From assembly GCF_000275725.1 (NCBI RefSeq), contig NZ_AJTS01000044.1, positions 1 to 64,000 on the forward strand: a DNA stretch of 64,000 bases, read 5' to 3'. Position 1 is the stretch's first letter. Each line of letters begins with the position of its first letter. Both the position numbers and the translations under genes were made by a program. The notes beneath the pieces are model-generated. The model was given only the letters and a program-made list of their open reading frames with translations, was not told where the DNA came from and did no database searches. The stretch comes from Vreelandella stevensii S18214. Lineage in GTDB: Bacteria > Pseudomonadota > Gammaproteobacteria > Pseudomonadales > Halomonadaceae. This document shows, piece after piece, positions 50,641 to 58,325 of this stretch.

Positions 50641-52721
50641 AAAGTTTGAGCCAGCTAATCAATCAGCGTAACTGGTCCAACGATGTCAGTATGAAACTGC
50701 TGGCAGGACCGCTGCTGATCCTGATGATCCTGGGCATGATGATTCTGCCCCTGCCGCCGTTCGCACTCGACATGCTCTTCACCTTCAATATTGCTCTGGC
50801 GATCATGGTGCTGCTGGTCAGCATGTTTGCCGAACGGCCACTGGATTTTGCCGCGTTTCCTGCCGTCCTGCTGTTTACCACGCTGCTGCGGCTCTCGCTC
50901 AACGTTGCCTCCACACGCGTGGTGCTGATGGAAGGGCACCAGGGGGGGGATGCTGCGGGCAAGGTTATCGAGGCGTTTGGCACCTTCCTTGTCGGGGGGA
51001 ACTTTGCCGTTGGCTTGGTAGTGTTCTTGATTCTGGTGATCATCAACTTCATGGTCATCACCAAAGGGGCCGGGCGTATTGCCGAAGTCGGTGCCCGCTT
51101 TGTGCTGGATGCCATGCCTGGTAAACAGATGGCCATCGATGCCGATTTGAACGCCGGTTTGATTGGCGAAGAGGATGCCAAGAAGCGTCGCGCAGAAGTA
51201 GCCCAGGAAGCCGACTTTTACGGTTCCATGGACGGTGCCAGCAAGTTCGTGCGTGGCGATGCGGTAGCCGGGCTAGTCATCATGGTGGTCAACATCATTG
51301 GTGGTCTGCTGATTGGCATGATGCAGCACAATATGGGGTTCGGCGATGCCGCGCGCACCTATACGCTGTTGACCATCGGTGACGGTCTGGTGGCCCAGAT
51401 TCCGGCGCTGGTGATCTCCACGGCGGCGGGCGTGACCGTCTCTCGGGTGAATACCGAGCAGGACGTTGGTCAGCAGATGATCAGCCAGCTGTTCGTGAAT
51501 CCGCAGGTGATGATTCTGGCGGCCATGGTGATGGGCTTGCTGGGCCTCGTGCCGGGTATGCCCAACTTTGTTTTTCTGCTGTTCACTGCACTGTTGTCCG
51601 GGCTGGCCTGGTACCTGATTCGTCACAAGAATCAGGCGCTGGTCGAGCAGGAGCTGACTGCTGCACCACCCCCCATGCTGCAGGAAACCCCTGAGGCGAG
51701 TTGGGAGGATGTCCAGCTCGTGGATACGCTTGGGCTGGAAGTGGGGCACCGTTTGATTCCGCTGGTGGATTCGCGCCAGAAGGGCGAGCTGCTGGGGCGC
51801 ATCAAGAGCGTGCGCAAGAAATTTGCTCAAGAGGTGGGCTTTCTGCCGCCGGTGGTGCATATTCGCGACAACCTGGAGCTACCGCCTAACACCTACGTAT
51901 TATCCATGAAAGGCGCCGAAATCGGGCGTGCCGAGGCTCAGCCGGGCAAGTGGCTGGCCATTGATCCCGGCCAGGTGTCGGGGGAACTGCAGGGTACGCC
52001 GACACAGGATCCGGCGTTTGGTTTACCAGCGGTCTGGATCGACAGCAACCAGCGTGAGCACGCGCAGGTGTATGGTTACACGGTGGTAGATGCCAGTACG
52101 GTGATTGCCACGCACCTCAACCATCTGCTGCATCGCCACTCTCCAGAGATGCTGGGTCGTCAGGAAGTTCAAAAGCTATTGGACAAGCTGGGGGACGATC
52201 AAAAGTCACTGGTCGAAGAAGTGGTGCCCAAGGCTATCTCGTTGACGGTATTGCAGCGTATCTTGCAGAACCTGCTGGATGAGGATGTCTCGATTCGCGA
52301 TATGCGTAGCGTGCTGGATACCCTGGCCGAGCATGCTGGCCAGCAAAAGGATCCCAATGAACTCACGGCACTGGTGCGTATCGCGCTGGGTCGCGCGATT
52401 ACCCAGCAGTGGTTTGCCGGACAGGAGACACTGAACGTCATGGGGCTGGATGCTCAACTGGAGCAAGTGTTGCTGCAGGCCATGAATGGCAACGGTGCCA
52501 TGGAGCCAGGCCTTGCGGATACCCTCATGAATCAAGCCCAGCAAGCGTTGGAGCGTCATGAAGGCAGCGGAGAGGCACCGGTGCTGGTGGTACAGCACTC
52601 GCTGCGTGCCGTGCTCTCGCGTTTTCTGCGCCGTCGCATGCGCCACCTGGTGGTCATGTCTCAGGCAGAAATTCCTGACGACCGCACGCTGCGTGTGACC
52701 ACGCTGGTGGGTGGTCGCTGA
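50637..52721 (+). CDS. flhA: Flagellar export gate protein FlhA
   Basis: Large export-gate subunit that receives substrates and chaperones and uses the proton gradient. It has 694 residues. The membrane half has about eight helices with LLRLSLNVASTRVVLMEGHQ, and the cytoplasmic FHIPEP region VKGAGRIAEVGARFVLDAMP then GKQMAIDADLNAGLIGEEDA. The C-terminal cytoplasmic half (about 330-694) is the substrate-docking ring. Family identity is unambiguous. It overlaps flhB. Confidence 0.98.
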   Translation: MKSLSQLINQRNWSNDVSMKLLAGPLLILMILGMMILPLPPFALDMLFTFNIALAIMVLLVSMFAERPLDFAAFPAVLLFTTLLRLSLNVASTRVVLMEGHQGGDAAGKVIEAFGTFLVGGNFAVGLVVFLILVIINFMVITKGAGRIAEVGARFVLDAMPGKQMAIDADLNAGLIGEEDAKKRRAEVAQEADFYGSMDGASKFVRGDAVAGLVIMVVNIIGGLLIGMMQHNMGFGDAARTYTLLTIGDGLVAQIPALVISTAAGVTVSRVNTEQDVGQQMISQLFVNPQVMILAAMVMGLLGLVPGMPNFVFLLFTALLSGLAWYLIRHKNQALVEQELTAAPPPMLQETPEASWEDVQLVDTLGLEVGHRLIPLVDSRQKGELLGRIKSVRKKFAQEVGFLPPVVHIRDNLELPPNTYVLSMKGAEIGRAEAQPGKWLAIDPGQVSGELQGTPTQDPAFGLPAVWIDSNQREHAQVYGYTVVDASTVIATHLNHLLHRHSPEMLGRQEVQKLLDKLGDDQKSLVEEVVPKAISLTVLQRILQNLLDEDVSIRDMRSVLDTLAEHAGQQKDPNELTALVRIALGRAITQQWFAGQETLNVMGLDAQLEQVLLQAMNGNGAMEPGLADTLMNQAQQALERHEGSGEAPVLVVQHSLRAVLSRFLRRRMRHLVVMSQAEIPDDRTLRVTTLVGGR

Positions 52722-52771
52722 TGCCGCTCCTGATGGTTAGCCGTCTTTCGTACACAGGTAACAGGTGAAGC

Positions 52772-54946
52772 ATGAGCGTTAGACGTTTTGTCGGAGCCAA
52801 CAGCCGCGATGTCATGCGCCAGGTGCGAGAAGTACTCGGCGATGACGCCCTGATCGTGGCCAATCGGCGCACCGAAGGGGGAGTCGAAATCCTCGCCATG
52901 GCAGACGATGCCGTCGATCAGTTCGATCCTGCCCCCAGTCCGGCCACGCAGCAGGAACCCGCTGCGCCGGTGTTTTCGTTGCCCCAACAGCCAGACCCGT
53001 TGGAAGCCATGAGCGAGCGCCTGCTGCGTGAAATGCAAGAGATGCGCGAGCTGCTGGCGCGACGACAACCCGACCCTGCGCCAGGGGCGGATAGCGCGTC
53101 AGAGCATTTGCAGCAGGTGATGCTGCGCGTCGGCTTCAGCAACGAGCTGAGTCAGGAAGTGGTCGAGGCACTGCCCGACGAGCTGGCAGCGTTACCGGCC
53201 TCCAGTGAGACCTTGATGACCTGGTTGCGTGGTCAGCTCATGGCGCGGCTGAGCGTGCTCCGTCAGGAAGACGCATTTTTCGACCAGACCGGCATTGTGG
53301 CCCTGGTAGGCCCTACCGGGGTTGGCAAGACGACCACGACGGCCAAGCTGGCGGCTCGTTTTGTGATGCGCCACGGCACACGCCCGGTGGCGCTGGTGAC
53401 CACCGACAGCTTCCGGATTGGTGCTCACGAGCAGCTGCGCATCTACGCGCGACTGCTGGATACTCCCATGTATGCGCTGGATGTCGAGCAGCCCATCGAC
53501 GAGCTGGTAGGGCGCCTGCAGGGCAAGCAGTGGGTGATTGTCGATACCGTAGGCATGAGTCAGCGCGACCAGCGGGTGATCGAACAGATCGCTCACCTGC
53601 AAGGTGGCCAATCCACCGTGCGTCTGGTGCTGATGTTGAACGCTGCCAGCCAGCCCGAAACGCTGGAGGAGGTCGTGCTGCGCTACCGTCAGGCAGCCAG
53701 AGCGGCGGGGGTTACGTTGGATGACTGCATCATCACCAAGCAGGACGAAGCCGGGCGGCTGGCTCCGGCGCTGGATATCGTCATGCGCCACGGCATGCGC
53801 GTCCTGTTTGGCTCTTATGGTCAGCAGGTACCCGAAGACATGGCCGTGGCCGACGCTCGGGCGCTGATCGATCAGGCGTTGGCTGCACAGCCCCGCGCTG
53901 CGCGCCACGCCGAATCACCGGCGCCCATCAGCTTGCCACGCTGGTCGCGGGATGTGCTGGGGCAGGGGCGTCGGCTCTCGTCGGTATTGTCTCGGCTGCG
54001 TAAGCGGGTGGTGGATTTTCATCTGTTGGAAGCCGCCTGGGATATCGGGGCACTGCCCGGCGTCGTTCAGGATCAGCGGCTGGATGAGCTGCTGGCAGGA
54101 GCGGAGGCCAATAGCGCTGCCATGGGGCTGGCCTGGTCGCCGCGCCGCCAGGGACGTGGCTGTGATTGGACGATGCCGGACATTCGGCTGGATGAGCAAG
54201 GCCGCTGGTTGGCACTGACCCGCCTTCAGCATCGTCAGCCAGCCGGCTGGCTGCCGCGCCTGGCGGAGTGCGGAGAGAATATGGCGGTGCATCTTCTCCC
54301 CGCTCTGCCGGAGCCTGACGTACTTGCCTGGTTGCATGGCCAACGTTTGACCTGGGTCAGCGCGGTACACGCCAGTCAGCGCGTAAACTGTCAGGGCGAG
54401 CGCTACACCCTGAAAGGCCTGTTTCAAGAGAGCACGCTGACCCATAGCGTCTCAATCCGTTTTCGCGGCCAGCGAATGCAGTTGTGTAACGCCTATGTAG
54501 AGGTGCAAACAGCCTCGGGCCACCCGCTGCTGGCGTGGGTAGGCGATATCCAGGACCCGGAAACAGACAAACACGTCGCGCGTCGCTACTGGTTGACACC
54601 TGCACGGCTGGGCAGCGATGTCCTGTCCCTGCTGGTCACACAGCTCGAAAGCGATGGGCTGGCCGCACTTACCAGGCGTGCCTGGCAGCAGCTCAAGGAC
54701 AATGACGGCGGTGAGGTCAGTCGTGAGCTGCGCCTGCTGATGGCCAGCGGCGCGGCAGCCGTGGCAGGCCATCTCGACCTGGCCGATGATGAGCACGGCC
54801 AAGCGCTGCGAACGGACCTGATTCGGTTACTGGGTAGCCAGCGCAAGCGTCGCGATACGGCGCTGCTGGATGCGCTGCTGCATGTACTGATGGCCCGCGA
54901 TGCCATTCGTCAACTGGGCAGTGTCAGCCTCGAGGATGTGCTATGA
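52772..54946 (+). CDS. flhF: SRP-type GTPase FlhF with a large C-terminal extension
   Basis: FlhF sets position and number of flagella. Residues 1-375 are canonical: N-terminal MSVRRFVGANSRDVMRQVRE, then the SRP-type NG domain with G1 GPTGVGKTTT (about 180), TTDSFRIGAHEQLRIYARLL, G3 in VDTVGMSQRD, the TKQDEAG G4 motif and the closing FGSYGQQVPEDM. Typical FlhF ends about here (roughly 400-480 residues). This one continues to 724, adding about 350 residues (DNA from about 53900) with no motif I recognise; it is rich in Leu, Arg and Trp and has no transmembrane segment. Base use matches the core, with no frame break. The stop overlaps the FlhG-like gene by 4 bp. Confidence 0.94.
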   Translation: MSVRRFVGANSRDVMRQVREVLGDDALIVANRRTEGGVEILAMADDAVDQFDPAPSPATQQEPAAPVFSLPQQPDPLEAMSERLLREMQEMRELLARRQPDPAPGADSASEHLQQVMLRVGFSNELSQEVVEALPDELAALPASSETLMTWLRGQLMARLSVLRQEDAFFDQTGIVALVGPTGVGKTTTTAKLAARFVMRHGTRPVALVTTDSFRIGAHEQLRIYARLLDTPMYALDVEQPIDELVGRLQGKQWVIVDTVGMSQRDQRVIEQIAHLQGGQSTVRLVLMLNAASQPETLEEVVLRYRQAARAAGVTLDDCIITKQDEAGRLAPALDIVMRHGMRVLFGSYGQQVPEDMAVADARALIDQALAAQPRAARHAESPAPISLPRWSRDVLGQGRRLSSVLSRLRKRVVDFHLLEAAWDIGALPGVVQDQRLDELLAGAEANSAAMGLAWSPRRQGRGCDWTMPDIRLDEQGRWLALTRLQHRQPAGWLPRLAECGENMAVHLLPALPEPDVLAWLHGQRLTWVSAVHASQRVNCQGERYTLKGLFQESTLTHSVSIRFRGQRMQLCNAYVEVQTASGHPLLAWVGDIQDPETDKHVARRYWLTPARLGSDVLSLLVTQLESDGLAALTRRAWQQLKDNDGGEVSRELRLLMASGAAAVAGHLDLADDEHGQALRTDLIRLLGSQRKRRDTALLDALLHVLMARDAIRQLGSVSLEDVL

Positions 54947-55530
54947 AGGGTCAGGACCAGGCGGCAGGGCTGAGAAAATGGGCAGATCTACAGCGTCAGC
55001 AGCGCGGCGAGCAACAGGAAGAAGCGCAACAGGAACCGCAAGAGGCAATGGACGTTGACGTGCCGTCAGTCGATGCTGCGTCAGCCGTCACTGCCACTTC
55101 GCCAGAGGTCACCACGGCGGCGGCCAATGTGTCGCCGCCGCGTCCAACGCGGACACTGGTGGTGGTGGGCCTGAGCTCAGCGGGCGCCGTGCAGGTAGAC
55201 AAGGTCAAGGGGCGCCTGGCCCAGTGGGCGTCGCTGGGGCGCCAATGGGCGGGTGATCCGCAGGAGTGGGACATCAAGGTAGCCCAGCCAGAGACAGGGT
55301 CGCTGACGGCCCTGGCCGAGCGCTACCCCCATTGGGCGCTATGGGTCAACAGCGATGCCGAAGCCTTTGCGAGCATGTACCGCGCGCTGCGCCAGATGCG
55401 CGAGCGGGGCGGGCCAGCGCGTTTGCTGGCACTGCACGAGCCCCACTTGCCGCGGCAGGGGCTGCTCGACAACCTGCGTGATGCCGCCGAGCATTACTTG
55501 CAGATAGAGCTGTTGCTGCTGGCGCGCTGA
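54943..55530 (+). CDS. FlhG-like protein with the FlhF-activating motif but no P-loop
   Basis: 195 residues, overlapping flhF by 4 bp, exactly where flhG (fleN) lies in polar flagellates. It begins MKGQDQAAGLRKW. DQAxxLR is the N-terminal helix by which FlhG stimulates the FlhF GTPase (shown for the Bacillus protein). After a Gln/Glu and Val/Ala-rich linker, TLVVVGLSSAGAVQVDKVKG takes the place of the MinD P-loop strand, but GKGGVGK is missing. The rest (ALWVNSDAEAFASMYRALRQ and on) could be a reduced MinD fold. FlhG is usually about 270-300 residues. It is probably an FlhF partner without ATPase activity; that is inference. Confidence 0.72.
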   Translation: MKGQDQAAGLRKWADLQRQQRGEQQEEAQQEPQEAMDVDVPSVDAASAVTATSPEVTTAAANVSPPRPTRTLVVVGLSSAGAVQVDKVKGRLAQWASLGRQWAGDPQEWDIKVAQPETGSLTALAERYPHWALWVNSDAEAFASMYRALRQMRERGGPARLLALHEPHLPRQGLLDNLRDAAEHYLQIELLLLAR

Positions 55531-55554
55531 TGGCCCCATGACAAGGTGCCGCCC

Positions 55555-56037
55555 ATGGTTCTACACAAGAGGTCGCTCAACACGATGCGTCGGCAAACAT
55601 TGATCCACGTCGTAAAGTGGTCGACAGTGACACGCAGAGCGCGCTGCTCAAGCGCAGCGCTCCTGATGCTGGCGTTTGGGTTCGCCAGCTCGGTGCTAGC
55701 GGCCACGGGGAGCTGGAGCAGCCAAATGCCCTCGGTGATGGTGGCCATGAGCGATCGGGCAAGCAGTAGCCAGGCCATCAGCCCCCCTGCGGGCGTACCG
55801 CTGGGAAGTGCGACGTTGGCGAGAGTGCAATGGCGTTTCGAGACGCCTGCCCACGTGCCTGTCAACGCCTGGCTGTGCCATCCTGAACAGTGTGTGCCCT
55901 TGGGGAGCGCGCGTGGCAGTACCATGGCACTGTCCGGCCTGAGCGCCAGCGAACCGCTCTATATGCGTTTTGCGCTGTCGCCGGGGCAGCGACCCGTGCG
56001 GGTGCAGGGGTTACAGGTCATCGTGAACTATCAGTAA
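55555..56037 (+). CDS. flhE: Flagellar protein FlhE
   Basis: Periplasmic protein known mainly from enterics, where it follows flhBA and prevents proton leak through the export gate. About 160 residues from the ATG at 55555; starts at 55546 (GTG), 55585 or 55627 are also possible. It has a signal peptide ending FASSVLA with mature start ATGSWSSQMPS. The match to FlhE is in the second half: VQWRFETPAHVPVNAWLC, a conserved cysteine pair (LCHPEQC), SEPLYMRFALSPGQRPV and the terminal QVIVNYQ. It is separated from flhA by flhF and the FlhG-like gene. Confidence 0.85.
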   Translation: MVLHKRSLNTMRRQTLIHVVKWSTVTRRARCSSAALLMLAFGFASSVLAATGSWSSQMPSVMVAMSDRASSSQAISPPAGVPLGSATLARVQWRFETPAHVPVNAWLCHPEQCVPLGSARGSTMALSGLSASEPLYMRFALSPGQRPVRVQGLQVIVNYQ

Positions 56038-56063
56038 AGATCGTTTAGCCGTGAGGCGATAGG

Positions 56064-56768
56064 ATGTATACAGCACAAGGCAGGATCAAGCAGAGTGAGC
56101 TGTTGACGCAATACATGCCACTGGTGAGACGTCAGGCCTTGACGCTGCAGGTCAGATTGCCCGCCAGTATCGAGCTGGATGATCTGATTCAAGCGGGTAT
56201 GGTGGGCTTGCTGGAGGCGCTGGGTCGCTTTGATGCCGCACAGGGCGCGACGTTTGCCACGTTCGCCAGCCAGCGCATCCGGGGGGCCATGATGGATGAG
56301 CTGCGCACTCGGGATTGGCTGCCGCGCAGCGTGCGCCGCTCTGCCCGGGCGGTCGATGAAACCGTGCGCCGTTTGGAGCAGGTGCTGGGCAGGCCCCCCG
56401 AAGAGACGGAAATCGCGCAGGCATTGGATATGCCATTGAGTGACTATCAGCAGCTGCTGAATGACACCAACAGCGGTCAGTTACTGCCTTTCGAGGAGCT
56501 GGTGGCCGATGGCGGTGAGCCAGCGGGTGACGAAGGCAGCGCCAATCGCCCGTTCGAGCAGCTGCTCGATGAGCAGCAGCGGCGCACGCTCATCGAAGCC
56601 ATTGAGGCGCTTCCCGAGCGTGAAAAACTGCTGATGGCTCTGTATTACCAGGAAGAGATGAACCTCAAGGAAGTGGGAGCGGTACTGGGTGTGACCGAGT
56701 CGCGAGTATCGCAACTGCATAGTCAGGCCGTTAGTCGCCTTCGTGCTCGCTTGAGCGACCAGCATTAA
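56064..56768 (+). CDS. fliA: Flagellar sigma factor FliA (sigma-28)
   Basis: RNA polymerase sigma factor for class III flagellar and chemotaxis genes, held by FlgM. It has 234 residues. Region 2 has YMPLVRRQALTLQVRLPASI then ELDDLIQAGMVGLLEALGRF and FATFASQRIRGAMMDELRTR. Region 3 has DWLPRSVRRSARAVDETVRR. Region 4 ends with NLKEVGAVLGVTESRVSQLH SQA-type helix-turn-helix. Four matching promoters are present in this window (flgM, flgK, flaG-like, fliS). Confidence 0.97.
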   Translation: MYTAQGRIKQSELLTQYMPLVRRQALTLQVRLPASIELDDLIQAGMVGLLEALGRFDAAQGATFATFASQRIRGAMMDELRTRDWLPRSVRRSARAVDETVRRLEQVLGRPPEETEIAQALDMPLSDYQQLLNDTNSGQLLPFEELVADGGEPAGDEGSANRPFEQLLDEQQRRTLIEAIEALPEREKLLMALYYQEEMNLKEVGAVLGVTESRVSQLHSQAVSRLRARLSDQH

Positions 56769-56807
56769 CCCTCTTACCCTCTCACGTTAACCGGCAAGGA
56801 ACCGTTG

Positions 56808-57626
56808 ATGAACCCCTCTACGCTGATCGGCATATTTGCCAGCATGCTGTTATTGGTAAGCGTGCTGTTCTTCACCGCAGAATCACCCGAAAGCTTTATC
56901 AATTTGCCTGGCCTTGCCATCGTCATTACCGGCACCCTGGCAGCGACATTCATCAGCTACCCCCTGAAGGAGGTGCTGCGGGTGGTGCGCCTGGTAGGGC
57001 TGGTATTCCGCCGCGAGAATACCTACGTGCGCGACGATATCAGCGAGTTGGTGGCCATGTCGCGGTTATGGTTCAAGGGCGATGTGCGAGCCGTGGAGCG
57101 GGAGCTGGAGCACACGCGCAACCCGTTTCTGCGCACCGGGATTCAACTGGTCATTGCCAATACCAAGGAAGATGAAATTTTTGACATGCTGCGCTGGCGA
57201 ATCGCACGTCTGAAGGCGCGGGAGCATGCCGAAGCACAGATTTTTCGCACCATGGCCACCTATGCGCCGGCCTTCGGCATGATCGGTACGCTGGTGGGGT
57301 TGGTCAACATGCTGGAAGTCATGGATGCGGGCGATCTGCAGGTGATTGGTCCGCGCATGGCCGTGGCGCTGCTCACCACGTTCTACGGTATTTTGCTGGC
57401 CAATCTGGTCTTCAAACCCATTGCCGTCAAGCTGGAGCGGCGCACCGAAGAGCGGTTGATCACCATGAACATGGTGTTGGAAGGCATTTCACTGATTACC
57501 AAGCGTCGCCTGCCGTCGTTCATCGAAGAAACGCTGAACTCGTTCGTGGCCAACTACAACGATGAAATTCGTGATGCGAGCGTCAAGCCGCGCCCGGATG
57601 CCGACCCGGCGCTGAAGAAAGGGTAG
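56808..57626 (+). CDS. motC: Second stator subunit, MotA/PomA/MotC family
   Basis: 272 residues with four membrane segments, of the shorter MotC/PomA branch: IFASMLLLVSVLFFTAESPE, FINLPGLAIVITGTLAATFI and ATYAPAFGMIGTLVGLVNML, then MAVALLTTFYGILLANLVFK. It is clearly different from MotA at 36348-37217 (289 residues, enteric type). The ATG at 56808 has AGGA 7 nt upstream; a TTG at 56805 is less likely. It follows fliA by 39 bp and precedes its partner by 4 bp. Two stator sets are known in Pseudomonas (MotAB, MotCD). The coupling ion cannot be told safely. Confidence 0.92.
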   Translation: MNPSTLIGIFASMLLLVSVLFFTAESPESFINLPGLAIVITGTLAATFISYPLKEVLRVVRLVGLVFRRENTYVRDDISELVAMSRLWFKGDVRAVERELEHTRNPFLRTGIQLVIANTKEDEIFDMLRWRIARLKAREHAEAQIFRTMATYAPAFGMIGTLVGLVNMLEVMDAGDLQVIGPRMAVALLTTFYGILLANLVFKPIAVKLERRTEERLITMNMVLEGISLITKRRLPSFIEETLNSFVANYNDEIRDASVKPRPDADPALKKG

Positions 57627-57630
57627 CCCC

Positions 57631-58302
57631 ATGCTCAATCAGGATGCACGGCATGCGCTGGAGCTGCCTGCGGCAGCAAGCGAGAGCGATGAAGGGTGGC
57701 TGACCAGTTACCTGGACGTCTTGACGCTGCTGATTACCCTGTTCGTGCTCTTGCTGGCGCTGACGCCTCCTGGCGGTGGCGAAGGGAGGGAGAGCGATGC
57801 CATGGGGCCGGCCAGTGCCATCATGGCCATGCCGTTGGCCTCATTGGCCACTGGTATTCATCCACGTCACGACGGCGTGCAGCCGCAGATGGCCGGGCTG
57901 GATATTCCAGGAGTCAGTGTCTCGCAGGGCCGTGAAGGTATCACCCTGCGCATCGACGACAGCCTTTTGTTTCCCAGCGGTAACGATGTGCTAACGCCCC
58001 AGGGCCTGATCGTGTTAGAAGGTCTCACGTCGGTACTCCAAACGTTCGAAGGCCAAATCTCGGTGGAAGGACATACCGATAATGTGCCCATTGCCACCCC
58101 GCGTTTTCCCTCTAACTGGGAGCTTTCCACGGGGCGCGCCATTGCCGTGGTACGCCAGTTGGAGCGCCAGGGTATCGCCATTTCTCGTATGCGGGCAGTT
58201 GGCTATGCCGACACCCAACCCATGGAAAGCAACGCGACCGCGGACGGACGAGCTGCCAACCGACGCGTTGAACTGCTGCTCAAACAGCAGGTCGAGGGGT
58301 AA
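57631..58302 (+). CDS. motD: Second stator subunit, MotB/PomB/MotD family
   Basis: 223 residues, partner of the preceding MotC-like protein. The membrane helix has the ion-carrying Asp-29 in SYLDVLTLLITLFVLLLAL. A short plug/linker follows, then the OmpA-like peptidoglycan domain with ISVEGHTDNVPIATPRFPSN and WELSTGRAIAVVRQLERQGI, closing with NRRVELLL. It is shorter than MotB (306), mostly in the linker. The residues around the Asp are not decisive for H+ or Na+. Confidence 0.92.
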   Translation: MLNQDARHALELPAAASESDEGWLTSYLDVLTLLITLFVLLLALTPPGGGEGRESDAMGPASAIMAMPLASLATGIHPRHDGVQPQMAGLDIPGVSVSQGREGITLRIDDSLLFPSGNDVLTPQGLIVLEGLTSVLQTFEGQISVEGHTDNVPIATPRFPSNWELSTGRAIAVVRQLERQGIAISRMRAVGYADTQPMESNATADGRAANRRVELLLKQQVEG

Positions 58303-58325
58303 AGCTCTATCTCGAGGCTATCTTT

